DNA of 64,000 nt. Origin: Lysobacter firmicutimachus. GTDB lineage: Bacteria; Pseudomonadota; Gammaproteobacteria; Xanthomonadales; Xanthomonadaceae. Of the stretch, positions 21,011 to 29,292 are shown one piece after another (the first letter of the stretch is position 1; every line of letters starts with the position of its first letter). The DNA is taken from contig NZ_JBANDL010000002.1 in assembly GCF_037027445.1 (NCBI RefSeq), positions 3,844,001 through 3,908,000 on the forward strand. Reading direction: 5' to 3'. The notes under the pieces were generated by a model that saw only the letters and a list, made by a program, of their open reading frames with translations, was not told the origin of the DNA and did not search any database. Position numbers and translations under genes: made by a program.

Positions 21011-22257
21011 CGTTTGACGCGCGCCGCGGTGGCCACCGCCGCCGAAGCGCGCTCCAGCGCGGCTTCCAGGTCGGCGATCAGGTCGTCGACATGCTCGATG
21101 CCGACCGACAGGCGCAGCAGGCCGTCGCCGATGCCGGCGGCGGCGCGCGCTTCCGGCGACATCGCCGCATGGGTCATGGTCGCCGGGTGCGCCACCAGGC
21201 TTTCCACCCCGCCCAACGATTCGGCCAGGGTGAAACAGCTCAGGCCGTCGACGAAGGCGCGCACCGCATCGACGCCGACTTCGATCTCGACGCTGAGCAT
21301 GGCGCCGAAGCCCTTCTGCTGGCGCGCCGCGAGCGCGTGGCCCGGGTGCGACGCCAGGCCCGGGTAATGCACCACGCGCACTGCCGGGTGGGCATCGAGC
21401 AACTGGGCGATGGCCTGGGTGTTCTCCTGGTGCACGCGCAGGCGCGCATCCAGGGTGCGCAGGCCGCGCAAGGTCAGGAAGGCGTCGAACGGCGAACCGG
21501 TCAGGCCCAGCGCGTTGGCCCACCACGTCAGTTGCTGGTGATGCTCGGCGCTCTTGGCCACCACCGCGCCGCCGACCACGTCGCTGTGGCCGTTGATGTA
21601 CTTGGTGGTCGAATGCACGACCAGATCGGCGCCGAACGCGATCGGACGCTGCAGCGCCGGCGACAGGAAGGTGTTGTCGACCACGGTCAGCGCGCCCTGG
21701 GCGTGCGCGGCCTCGATCACGAAGCGCAGGTCGGTGATGCGCAGGAGGGGGTTGGAGGGAGTCTCGATCCACACCACCGCCGGCTTGGTCGCCAGGGCTT
21801 CGGTCAGCGAGCGCGGGTCGGTGAGGTCGGCGGTGACCAGTTCGAACGCGCCCTTGGCCGCCAACGCGTTGAACAGGCGCCAGCTGCCGCCGTAGCCGTC
21901 GTGCGGCACCACGATGCGGTCGCCCGGCTTGAGCAAGGCGTGCAGCACCAGGGTGATCGCCGACATGCCGGTCGAGGTGACCACGCCGCCGGCGCCGCCT
22001 TCCAGTTCCGCCAGCGCTTCGCCGAGCAGGTCGCGGGTCGGGTTGCCGCTGCGGGTGTAGTCGTATTGGCGCTTGTCGTTGAAGCCGGCGAAGCTGAAAT
22101 TCGACGACAACACGATCGGCGGGGTCACCGCGCCGTAGGCGGCATCGCGGTCGATGCCGGCGCGCACCGCGGCCGTGCAGGCGTTGCGGGTCGGGGGGGT
22201 GGCAGTCTGGGTCGAGGTCTGGGTCACGTGGGCCGCTCCGTTGATGTCAATGCTCAT
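21007..22257 (-). CDS. metB: Cystathionine gamma-synthase / O-succinylhomoserine lyase-type PLP enzyme
   Basis: A PLP enzyme of the Cys/Met metabolism family that joins an activated homoserine ester with cysteine (cystathionine) or sulfide (homocysteine). Of 416 residues, the pyridoxal-binding Lys is Lys219 in DLVVHSTTKYINGHSD, with Asp194 in VVDNTFLSP holding the ring nitrogen and YDYTRSGNPTRD near the N-terminus. The tail holds LAESLGGVESLVAHPATMTH, as in MetB and MetZ. Start and stop overlap both neighbours by 4 bases. Whether it prefers cysteine or sulfide cannot be decided from sequence; its place after metX supports the methionine route. Confidence 0.94.
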   Translation of the reverse strand: MSIDINGAAHVTQTSTQTATPPTRNACTAAVRAGIDRDAAYGAVTPPIVLSSNFSFAGFNDKRQYDYTRSGNPTRDLLGEALAELEGGAGGVVTSTGMSAITLVLHALLKPGDRIVVPHDGYGGSWRLFNALAAKGAFELVTADLTDPRSLTEALATKPAVVWIETPSNPLLRITDLRFVIEAAHAQGALTVVDNTFLSPALQRPIAFGADLVVHSTTKYINGHSDVVGGAVVAKSAEHHQQLTWWANALGLTGSPFDAFLTLRGLRTLDARLRVHQENTQAIAQLLDAHPAVRVVHYPGLASHPGHALAARQQKGFGAMLSVEIEVGVDAVRAFVDGLSCFTLAESLGGVESLVAHPATMTHAAMSPEARAAAGIGDGLLRLSVGIEHVDDLIADLEAALERASAAVATAARVKR

Positions 22258-23333
22258 GCGGCCACCTGGCTACAGTCGGCCAGCGCTTCGCGCAGGATGG
22301 TGTCGATGTCGGTTTCTTCTTTCAGGCAAGCGTCGTGCCCGTAGATCGAGCGCAGCACGCGCAGCCGGGTCTCGCCGCGCAGGCGCTCGATCAGGTCGTA
22401 GGATTCGCTGAGCGGGATCAGCCGGTCCTCGCCGACCGCGACCACGGTGACCGGCAGGCGGATGGTCGAAGGGTCGACCTGCTGCAGGTCGATCGATTCG
22501 GACAAACGCAGGAAGGCGGTGGTCGAGGTGCGGGCGACGTACTTGTGGCCGCAGTGGTCGAGGTAATCCTCGGCGGCGACGCGGACCCGGCCGTCCCGCA
22601 CTTGCGCAGGGCCGAAACGCTCGGCGAACTCTTCCGGGGTGCGGTAGCTCAGCACCGCCAGCTCGCGCGCCAGCGCCAGCCCCTGGCTCTCGTCGCACTG
22701 CAGCGCGCCGAGCGCGACCGCGCGGCGCTGCAGGGCGCGCCACGCCGCGGCATAGGGGTGGGCGCGGTGAGTGCCGCTGATCGAGATCAGCTCGCCCAGC
22801 CGCGCCGGGTGGCGCGAGGCGAACTGCAGGCCGACCATGGCCCCGTAGGAGTAGCCGATGAAGGCTTGCAGGCGCGGGATGCGCAGTGCGTCGAGCAGGG
22901 CCGCGATCGCGTCGGCCTGGTCGGCCGGGTCCAGCGGCGCGTCGAGTTCGCCGTCGGCGCCGATCCAGTCGAACGAGACCAGATGGAAGCGCTGCGGGTC
23001 CAGCGCGCGGCCGGCGCCGACCTGGCTGTGCCACCAGCCCGCTTCGGCGAACTCGCGGCTCGGCGCCAGATGGCGGTGGGCGGAAATGCCGCCGGCGACG
23101 AACAAGACCGGCAGGCCGGCCTCGCCCTGGGTTTCGTAACGCAGCAGCACGCGGCGGCGGCCGGCGTGACGCAGGTCGAGTTCGATCGCGATCTCGCCGC
23201 GGGTCGCGGCGCCGCGCGCGCTCAGGCGCTCGACGGCGGCGACCGGCGCCAACGCGGACGCTTCGTGGGAGACGAAGCGCTCGCTGGCGTCGAAACTGGC
23301 AACGGGGCTGTGGGCGAAGCTCATGGCGGGCAT
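22254..23333 (-). CDS. metX: MetX-like homoserine O-acyltransferase (alpha/beta hydrolase fold)
   Basis: Activates homoserine by acylation, the committed step to methionine. The 359-residue alpha/beta-hydrolase chain has the triad Ser162 (GYSYGAMVG), Asp303 (VGEDRLIPL) and His333 (YGHDACLKE); FVAGGISAHRH replaces the usual LSGDSH strand. In Xanthomonadaceae such MetX-like proteins are usually annotated as homoserine O-succinyl- or acetyltransferases; which acyl donor is used cannot be read here. Starts at 23333 and 23324 are both possible and neither has a clear ribosome site, which may reflect control by the upstream riboswitch. First gene of the overlapping metX-metB-hom operon. Confidence 0.85.
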   Translation of the reverse strand: MPAMSFAHSPVASFDASERFVSHEASALAPVAAVERLSARGAATRGEIAIELDLRHAGRRRVLLRYETQGEAGLPVLFVAGGISAHRHLAPSREFAEAGWWHSQVGAGRALDPQRFHLVSFDWIGADGELDAPLDPADQADAIAALLDALRIPRLQAFIGYSYGAMVGLQFASRHPARLGELISISGTHRAHPYAAAWRALQRRAVALGALQCDESQGLALARELAVLSYRTPEEFAERFGPAQVRDGRVRVAAEDYLDHCGHKYVARTSTTAFLRLSESIDLQQVDPSTIRLPVTVVAVGEDRLIPLSESYDLIERLRGETRLRVLRSIYGHDACLKEETDIDTILREALADCSQVAA

Positions 23334-23369
23334 CCGATAGGAACGGGGCCATCGAGCTTGCAAGTCGCC

Positions 23370-23391
23370 AGTGCGCCGCGAGGGGCGCACT
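23370..23391 (-). promoter_or_regulatory. Hairpin between SAM riboswitch and metX start (possible expression platform)
   Basis: An 8-bp perfect stem, AGTGCGCC and its complement around a CCTCGC loop, sits between the aptamer and the metX start. There is no T tract, so translational or Rho-dependent control is likelier than an intrinsic terminator. Confidence 0.5.
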
Positions 23392-23414
23392 TCGCAACCA
23401 TCTTCCGACCGACG

Positions 23415-23528
23415 CCTCCACACCTCTGGGGCGGGGGCGGGCCGCAGGAATTGGCACCTTCGCGCGGCTTGCGCCGCGTTGGGTTGCCCCGGCTTCTAAG
23501 GGCCTGTCCCTCAGCCGGTCTCGATGGA
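23415..23528 (-). ncRNA. SAM riboswitch (S-box, SAM-I type) controlling metX-metB-hom
   Basis: On the minus strand the leader carries the S-box core in the right order: GAGGGACAGGCCC, then GAAGCCGGGGCAACC, a variable P3 hairpin (GCGGCGCAAGCCGC), then GGTGCCAATTCCTGC. These are the conserved P2/J/P4 and SAM-pocket segments of Rfam class RF00162. The 5' flank CCATCCATCGAGA and the 3' flank AGAGGTGTGG can form an imperfect P1. High SAM should shut down metX-metB-hom. The putative transcription start (about 23529) falls right at the 5' edge of the aptamer. Confidence 0.93.
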
Positions 23529-23535
23529 TGGGCAC

Positions 23536-23564
23536 AGTCTGCCGGCGCCCCCGGAGGCTGTCAA
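23536..23564 (-). promoter_or_regulatory. Promoter of the SAM riboswitch / metX operon
   Basis: Minus strand: TTGACA (23564-23559), 17-base spacer, CAGACT (23541-23536). Upstream is an AT-rich stretch (ATAATAAAT, near 23590) resembling an UP element. The predicted start about 7 bases downstream coincides with the aptamer 5' end. Confidence 0.7.
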
Positions 23565-23666
23565 TCGCTTCATCCGCATATAGCGATTTATTATTAGCCT
23601 CCCGATACCGCGAAATCGGACCGCCATCGCAGCCGAAACCCTCCCCCGGTCGCCATCCGTCGCGCA

Positions 23667-23672
23667 TACACT
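23667..23672 (+). promoter_or_regulatory. -10 box abutting the lipoprotein start
   Basis: TACACT ends 7 bases before the ATG at 23680, so a transcript from it would be almost leaderless. No good -35 box is visible. Confidence 0.4.
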
Positions 23673-23679
23673 TGCCACG

Positions 23680-24780
23680 ATGAACAGCCGTCTCCTTGCC
23701 GTCGCCCTCAGTGCGACCCTGCTCGCCGCCTGCGCCAGCCGCCCGGTGTTGGAATCGGAATCCCGGACCACTTCGGCGGGCCCGGCGCGGCTGCGCACCG
23801 TGCCCGAGCGCTTCGTATCGGCGCCCAGCCCGCAAGACGAGCTCGACTCGCTCGCGACCTGGCCCGGCGAAGACGGCAAGACCTGGCTGATCGCCAGCGC
23901 CAAGTCCACCCACCAGCTACAGGTCTACGACGCCGACACCGGCGAGCGCCTGCGCAGCGTCGGCGGCAAGGGGCAGGCCCTGGGCCAGTTCAAGCGCCCC
24001 AACGGGCTGGCGGTGTTCGGCGACCACGTGTTCGTGGTCGAACGCGACAACCATCGGGTGCAGGTGCTGCGCCTGCCCGACTTCGCGCCGCTGGCCAGCT
24101 TCGGCGAAGCCCAGCTGCGCAGCCCCTACGGCCTGTGGCTGAACGAGACCGCGCCCGGCGAGCTGGAAGCCTATGTCACCGACAGTTTCATGTACGGCGA
24201 CAAGTACGACCGGGTGCCGCCGCTGAACGAACTCGATCAGCGCGTGCGCCGCTACCGGCTGCACTTCGACCAGGACGGCCGCCTGAGCAGCGAGTACCTG
24301 GGCGCGTTCGGCGACACCAGCGAAGACGCGGCCCTGCGCGTGGTCGAATCGATCGCCGGCGACCCGGCCAACGACCGCTTGCTGATCGCCGATGAGGACG
24401 ACCGCCGGCTGTCGACCTTGCGCGAATACACCCTGGCCGGCCGCTACACCGGCCGCCGCCTGCCCGACCGCAGCTTCGACGCCCAGGCCGAAGGCGTGAC
24501 CCTGTGGAGCTGCCCCGACGGCGGCGGCTACTGGATCGCCGTCGACCAGTTGATGCCGCGTACCGTCTTCCATGTCTTCGACCGCGCCAGCCTGGCGCCG
24601 CGCGGCAGCTTCCGCGGCGAGGTCACCGCACACACCGACGGCATCGTCCTGCACGCCGCCGGCACCGCCGGATTTCCGTTCGGCGCCTTGTACGCGGTGC
24701 ACGACGACCGCTCGGTGGCCGCGTTCGATCTCGGCGAGATCGCCCGCACTCTGTCGTTGTCCTCCTCCTGCCTGAACTGA
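23680..24780 (+). CDS. Beta-propeller lipoprotein, phytase/NHL-like
   Basis: A 366-residue lipoprotein: signal peptide with lipobox L-L-A-A-C (Cys18), then a propeller fold. NHL-type signatures are visible (VGGKGQALGQFKRPNGLAV, FVVERDNHRVQVLRL, SPYGLWLN), and the late segment (EGVTLWSCPDGGGYWIAVDQ; TDGIVLHAAG; GALYAVHDD) resembles the phytase-like beta-propeller lipoproteins common in this family. Phytase activity needs conserved Ca2+ and phosphate sites I cannot confirm. Residue +2 after the Cys is Ala, so sorting to the outer membrane is expected. Divergent from the riboswitch-metX promoter; the next gene starts 20 bp downstream and probably shares the transcript. Confidence 0.8.
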   Translation: MNSRLLAVALSATLLAACASRPVLESESRTTSAGPARLRTVPERFVSAPSPQDELDSLATWPGEDGKTWLIASAKSTHQLQVYDADTGERLRSVGGKGQALGQFKRPNGLAVFGDHVFVVERDNHRVQVLRLPDFAPLASFGEAQLRSPYGLWLNETAPGELEAYVTDSFMYGDKYDRVPPLNELDQRVRRYRLHFDQDGRLSSEYLGAFGDTSEDAALRVVESIAGDPANDRLLIADEDDRRLSTLREYTLAGRYTGRRLPDRSFDAQAEGVTLWSCPDGGGYWIAVDQLMPRTVFHVFDRASLAPRGSFRGEVTAHTDGIVLHAAGTAGFPFGALYAVHDDRSVAAFDLGEIARTLSLSSSCLN

Positions 24781-24800
24781 CGCCCGCTCCCGATCCGCCC

Positions 24801-25724
24801 ATGCGTGCCCCTTCTATCCTCGCCGCTTTGTTCTGCCTGACCGCGCTGATCGCCGCCGCCGCGCAAGCCGGCAAGCTGTATCGCTGGACCGACCGCCAGG
24901 GCATCGTCCATTACGGCGACCGCGCCCCCGACAAGGCGCCGCCCGCGGAAGTCGAACGCCTCGCCTTCCGCGCCGAGCCCGGCGCGATCGCCCGCCTGCG
25001 CGTGCTGCAGGAAGGCGAGCGCTATCTGGCCTGGGCCGACAACACTCTGGCCGGGCCGATCGAGGTGCGGCTGGATTTCACCCACAGCAACAACATCGTC
25101 GGCTCGCCGCACCTGCCGGCGCGGGCCATCGTCGACGCGCGCAGCAGCGCGGTGGTGGCGGTGCTCAGCGCGCAGGACCCGACCCGCGGCGGCGACTTCG
25201 AACTCAATATGCGCAGCACCCCCGGCGACCCGGACGCGCGCGCGCGCAACGTCGACTACCTGCTGCCGCTGCAGCAGCAGCAGTTCCGCATCGACCAGGG
25301 CTACGGCGGCCATTTCAGCCACAACGAGCCCGAACACCGCTACGCGGTCGACTTCGCCGCCGACATCGGCACCCCGGTGCTGGCCGCGCGCGACGGCACG
25401 GTGATGCAGGTCGAGTCCGACTTCGACAAGGCCGGACTGAACCTGGAGAAGTACGGCGACCGCGCCAATTTCGTCCGCATCCTCCACGAGGACGGCAGCA
25501 TGGCCCTGTACGCCCACCTCAAGGACGACGGCGGAGTGATGGTGCGGCTCGGCCAGCGGGTGCGCGCCGGGCAGCAGATCGGCTTATCGGGCAATACCGG
25601 CTTCAGCACCGGCCCGCACCTGCACTTCGCGGTCCAGGTCAACCGCGGCATGCGCCTGGAATCCATCCCGTTCCGCATGACCGGCCCGCAAGGCCCCCTG
25701 CACCTGAGCGGCGGGGCGCGCTGA
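24801..25724 (+). CDS. M23 (LytM-like) peptidase with N-terminal DUF4124
   Basis: A secreted 307-residue metallopeptidase of the LytM/M23 family, which cleaves peptidoglycan cross-bridges or cell-wall peptides. Signal peptide (1-23), a DUF4124 module (about 24-55, GKLYRWTDRQGIVHYGD), a beta-rich middle, then the LytM domain with Zn ligands His179 and Asp183 (HRYAVDF) and His275, plus His239 (YAHL) and His273 (GPHLHF) of the active site. The catalytic residues are intact, so this is a probable active enzyme rather than a regulatory LytM. It starts 20 bp after the lipoprotein gene, which suggests a shared transcript and envelope role. Confidence 0.9.
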   Translation: MRAPSILAALFCLTALIAAAAQAGKLYRWTDRQGIVHYGDRAPDKAPPAEVERLAFRAEPGAIARLRVLQEGERYLAWADNTLAGPIEVRLDFTHSNNIVGSPHLPARAIVDARSSAVVAVLSAQDPTRGGDFELNMRSTPGDPDARARNVDYLLPLQQQQFRIDQGYGGHFSHNEPEHRYAVDFAADIGTPVLAARDGTVMQVESDFDKAGLNLEKYGDRANFVRILHEDGSMALYAHLKDDGGVMVRLGQRVRAGQQIGLSGNTGFSTGPHLHFAVQVNRGMRLESIPFRMTGPQGPLHLSGGAR

Positions 25725-25804
25725 CCCGGCGCCGCCTCCCCCGCCCCGGGTCCCGCCCGCCTCCGGCGGTCCGCCGCCCTGCCGCCGGCGCGGGTGCCGC
25801 CCCC

Positions 25805-25813
25805 GGGTATAAT
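25805..25813 (+). promoter_or_regulatory. Extended -10 promoter of prfC
   Basis: GGGTATAAT includes a perfect TATAAT (25808-25813), 47 bases before the prfC ATG. The upstream sequence is all GC, without a -35 match. Confidence 0.65.
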
Positions 25814-25860
25814 CGCCGCCTTCCTCTCGACTCCCGACGCGCCCCGGGCGCGCCGTCCTC

Positions 25861-27465
25861 ATGTCCGAAGTCACCCAGCAAGCCCTCCGCCGCCGCACCT
25901 TCGCGATCATTTCGCACCCCGACGCCGGCAAGACCACCCTGACCGAAAAGCTGCTGCTGTTCGGCGGCGCGATCCAGATGGCCGGCTCGGTCAAGGGCCG
26001 CAAGGCCGCGCGCCACGCCACCTCGGACTGGATGGCGCTGGAAAAGGAGCGCGGCATCTCGGTGACCTCCTCGGTGATGCAGTTCCCCTACGAGGGCCGC
26101 ATCGTCAACCTGCTCGACACCCCCGGCCACGCCGACTTCGGCGAGGACACCTACCGCGTGCTCACCGCGGTCGACTCGGCGCTGATGGTCATCGACGTGG
26201 CCAAGGGCGTCGAGGAACGCACGATCAAGCTGATGGAGGTGTGCCGCCTGCGCGACACGCCGATCATGAGCTTCATCAACAAGCTCGACCGCGAAGGCAA
26301 GAACCCGATCGAACTGCTGGACGAGGTCGAGTCGGTGCTCGGCATCCAGTGCGCGCCGATCACCTGGCCGATCGGCATGGGCCAGCGCCTGAAGGGCGTG
26401 GTCCATCTGATCAGCGGCGAAGTGCATCTGTACGAACAGGGCCGCAACTTCACCCGCCAGGACTCGACCATCTTCGCCTCGATCGACGACCCGGCGCTGG
26501 AAGCGCGGATCGGCGCCGGCATGCTGGCCGAACTGCGCGAGGAGCTGGAACTGGTCGAAGGCGCCTCGCACCCGTTCGACAAGGCCAAGTACCTCGCCGG
26601 CGAGCGGACCCCCGTGTTCTTCGGCTCGGCGGTCAACAACTTCGGCGTGCAGCTGCTGCTGGACTTCTTCGTCGAGCACGCGCCGGCGCCGAAGCCGCGC
26701 GAGACCACCAGCCGCGACGTGCAGCCGGGCGAAGACAAGCTGTCCGGCTTCGTGTTCAAGATCCAGGCCAACATGGACCCGCAGCACCGCGACCGGGTCG
26801 CGTTCATGCGCATCTGCTCGGGCAAGTTCAGCGCCGGCATGAAGGCCTTCCATCCGCGCACCGGCAAGGAAGTGAAGCTGGCCAACGCGCTGACCTTCAT
26901 GGCCAGCGACCGCGAGATCGCCGAGAGCGCCTGGCCCGGCGACGTGATCGGCATCCACAACCACGGCACGATCTCGATCGGCGACAGCTTCAGCGAAGGC
27001 GAGAACCTGTCCTTCACCGGCATCCCCAATTTCGCCCCGGAACTGTTCCGCCGCGCCCGCCTGCGCGATCCGCTCAAGCTCAAGCAGTTGCAGAAGGGCC
27101 TGGCGCAGTTGTCGGAAGAAGGCGCCACCCAGTTCTTCCGCCCGCTGATGAGCAACGACCTGATCCTCGGCGCGGTCGGCGTGCTGCAGTTCGACGTGGT
27201 CGCTTACCGGCTCAAGGACGAGTACGGCGTCGATGCCAGCTTCGAGCAGGTCTCGGTCGCGACCGCGCGCTGGATCCGCTGCAACGACGCCAAGAAGCTG
27301 GAAGAGTTCCGCGACAAGAACGCACTGAATCTGGCCCTGGATGCCGCCGGCCAACTGGTCTACCTGGCGCCGACCCGGGTCAACCTGCAGCTGGCCCAGG
27401 AGCGCGCCCCCGGCGTCGAGTTCCTGGCCACCCGCGAGCACGCCCACGCGGTGGCCGTCGACTGA
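25861..27465 (+). CDS. prfC: Peptide chain release factor 3
   Basis: Translational GTPase RF3, which recycles RF1 and RF2 from the ribosome after termination. Length is 534 residues, close to the 529 of E. coli. GTP motifs: G1 [10 protein letters not shown]2 in [10 protein letters not shown]3 [15 protein letters not shown]4 NKLDRE. Downstream are the domain 2 and 3 segments typical of RF3 ([31 protein letters not shown]). An isolated TATAAT promoter stands just upstream. The stop codon TGA shares its last base with the ATG of the next gene (TGATG), so that unknown protein is translated together with RF3. Confidence 0.98.
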   Translation: MSEVTQQALRRRTFAIISHPDAGKTTLTEKLLLFGGAIQMAGSVKGRKAARHATSDWMALEKERGISVTSSVMQFPYEGRIVNLLDTPGHADFGEDTYRVLTAVDSALMVIDVAKGVEERTIKLMEVCRLRDTPIMSFINKLDREGKNPIELLDEVESVLGIQCAPITWPIGMGQRLKGVVHLISGEVHLYEQGRNFTRQDSTIFASIDDPALEARIGAGMLAELREELELVEGASHPFDKAKYLAGERTPVFFGSAVNNFGVQLLLDFFVEHAPAPKPRETTSRDVQPGEDKLSGFVFKIQANMDPQHRDRVAFMRICSGKFSAGMKAFHPRTGKEVKLANALTFMASDREIAESAWPGDVIGIHNHGTISIGDSFSEGENLSFTGIPNFAPELFRRARLRDPLKLKQLQKGLAQLSEEGATQFFRPLMSNDLILGAVGVLQFDVVAYRLKDEYGVDASFEQVSVATARWIRCNDAKKLEEFRDKNALNLALDAAGQLVYLAPTRVNLQLAQERAPGVEFLATREHAHAVAVD

Positions 27466-27953
27466 TGTCGCGCCTGCGCCAATGGTGGTTGTACTTGTTG
27501 AGCAAGCGCAGCGAAGTCGCCGCGCTCGACTACAAGGACGCCTACATGGCCAAGGTGATCATGGACATCCACCGCCTACGCGGCGACAAGGCGCAGGCGC
27601 TGGTGCCGCTGCGCGAACTGCAGCCGATCCACCGCATCGACCGCGAGTCGGCGCAGCAGGCCACCCGTGCGCGGGCCCAGGCGCTGGCCGCGCGGCGCGA
27701 GGAATTGCTGGCCCTCGGCCGGCTCGATCTGGCCGCGCTGAGCGAGATCATTCCCTCGGTCTCGCAGATCAAGGTGGTTCGCGACGGCGCGCGCTGGCTC
27801 GCCTTCGAAGGCAACGGCCGCCTCTATGCGATGCGCGAAGCCTTCGGCGAGGGCTGCGGCTTGCTGGTGGAAGTGGAGGAATACCGTTTCCCCAAGCCGC
27901 AGAAGATCCAACGCCGGCTGCGCAGGATCCGCCGCCTCAACGAACTCGAGTGA
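27465..27953 (+). CDS. Conserved hypothetical protein, coupled to prfC
   Basis: A 162-residue basic protein I do not recognise. It begins [18 protein letters not shown], a short amphipathic/aromatic segment rather than a true signal peptide. The middle (about 20-85) is helical and charged, rich in Arg/Ala/Glu and likely coiled coil; the last third looks alpha/beta (KVVRDGARWLAFEGNGRLY) and ends in a very basic helix (KIQRRLRRIRRLNELE) that could contact nucleic acid or membrane. Its ATG overlaps the prfC stop by one base, so co-translation with RF3 is the only functional hint. Confidence 0.75.
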   Translation: MSRLRQWWLYLLSKRSEVAALDYKDAYMAKVIMDIHRLRGDKAQALVPLRELQPIHRIDRESAQQATRARAQALAARREELLALGRLDLAALSEIIPSVSQIKVVRDGARWLAFEGNGRLYAMREAFGEGCGLLVEVEEYRFPKPQKIQRRLRRIRRLNELE

Positions 27954-28070
27954 GCCTCGGCGTCTGCGCGCCACAGGCTCGCTGCCCCCGCCCTCCCGAT
28001 GCTGCGCGGCAGCATCGACTAGCATCGACCCGGTCGGCCGAGCCGGCCGGCGTCCATACGGGAGGGGGTC

Positions 28071-28310
28071 ATGTATTACCTGGGCATCGCGCTGTGCCTG
28101 ATCGGCGGTCTGTGGATCGTCGTCAACGCGTTCCGCAAAAGCATCTGGTGGGGACTGGGTTCGCTGTTGATACCGTTCGTGGCGCTGGTGTTCGCGATCA
28201 TGAATTTCGCCGCCAACAAGATTCCCTTGGTCATTTACGTGGTCGGCATCATCCTGCTGTTCGTCGGCATGCCGTCGATGTCGCAGTACGGCGCCGTGCC
28301 GGCCGGCTGA
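28071..28310 (+). CDS. Small inner-membrane protein
   Basis: A 79-residue, almost entirely hydrophobic protein with three predicted helices (about 3-19, 27-48 and 54-71) and one short positively charged loop after the first (FRKSIWWG). The ribosome site GGGAGGGGG precedes the ATG by 6 bases, an unusually good match for this region. Such small three-helix proteins are widespread in Xanthomonadaceae and annotated only as hypothetical. No function is proposed. It is 117 bp after the prfC-coupled gene and may be a separate unit. Confidence 0.72.
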   Translation: MYYLGIALCLIGGLWIVVNAFRKSIWWGLGSLLIPFVALVFAIMNFAANKIPLVIYVVGIILLFVGMPSMSQYGAVPAG

Positions 28311-28463
28311 ACGCCGACGCTTCCGTCCGCGGAGCCCCGCCCGGGACTCCGCGGACGACGGGTGCCGCAACGCCGGCGTGATCCGGATCGCGAAACCGGA
28401 CCGGCGTCGCCTTACCCCGTCGGTCGGTTCGCGCCGGGGCCGAGCATTTGCTCCAGACCGCGC

Positions 28464-28469
28464 TAGGAT
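28464..28469 (+). promoter_or_regulatory. -10 box abutting the hemolysin-III gene
   Basis: TAGGAT ends 9 bases before the ATG at 28479. If used, the transcript would have almost no leader. Confidence 0.4.
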
Positions 28470-28478
28470 GCTGGGACC

Positions 28479-29144
28479 ATGACCGCCGCCCACGCCCCCG
28501 CACACGGCGACCACTCGATCCGCGAGGAAATCGCCAACGCCCTGACCCACGGCCTCGGCGCCACCGCCGCGTTGGCCGGCGGTTCGGTGATGATCACCCT
28601 GGCCGCGCTGTACGGCGATGCCTGGCAGCTCGGCAGCTCGATCGTGTTCGGGATCAGCTTGCTGCTGCTGTATCTGGCCTCGACCCTGTACCACGCGATC
28701 CAGCACCCGATCGTCAAGGGCCGGCTCAAGGTGTTCGACCACTGCGCGATCTATCTGCTGATCGCCGGCACCTACACGCCGTTCACCCTGATCGGCCTGC
28801 GCGGTCCCTGGGGCTGGGGGCTGTTCGCGGCGATCTGGGGCCTGGCCCTGGCCGGGATCGTGTTCAAGCTGTTCTACACCGGCCGCTTCAAGCTGCTGTC
28901 GACCCTGATCTACATCGCCATGGGCTGGCTGGTGCTGGTGGCGATCAAGCCGCTGATCCAGGCGCTGGAACCGTGGACCCTGGGCTGGCTGCTCGCCGGC
29001 GGCCTGTGCTACACCCTCGGCACCGTATTCTATCACCGGCCGTCGCTGCGCTACTCGCATGCGATCTGGCATCTGTTCGTCGTCGCCGGCAGCGTCTGCC
29101 ACTACATCGCGGTGCTGTCGCAAGTGGTGCCGTCGCCGGCCTGA
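28479..29144 (+). CDS. Hemolysin III / PAQR-family membrane protein (YqfA/TrhA type)
   Basis: A 221-residue protein of the hemolysin III (HlyIII/PAQR-like) family with seven membrane helices. Diagnostic motifs are EEIANALTHGLG at the N-terminus, the helix-2 motif LLLYLASTLYHA, VFDHCAIYLLIAGTYTPF in helix 3, and the late histidine motif SLRYSHAIWHLFVVAGSVCHYIAV. The conserved His and Asp residues form a metal site like that of adiponectin receptors. In E. coli the homologue affects membrane lipid homeostasis; haemolytic action is unlikely to be its job. Isolated gene, with a -10 box almost touching the start. Confidence 0.93.
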   Translation: MTAAHAPAHGDHSIREEIANALTHGLGATAALAGGSVMITLAALYGDAWQLGSSIVFGISLLLLYLASTLYHAIQHPIVKGRLKVFDHCAIYLLIAGTYTPFTLIGLRGPWGWGLFAAIWGLALAGIVFKLFYTGRFKLLSTLIYIAMGWLVLVAIKPLIQALEPWTLGWLLAGGLCYTLGTVFYHRPSLRYSHAIWHLFVVAGSVCHYIAVLSQVVPSPA

Positions 29145-29292
29145 ACGCCGCACAGCGCGTCCACGACGCGTTCACCCCGGCTTTACCGGTGCCTGGCGAT
29201 GGTGAGGCCATCGTCGAACTGGTCCCCACGCGCGGGCCGAACGGAGCGCGCCGACGCGCGCCTCCGCCACGATCGGCCGGCGCCCGCCCGCG

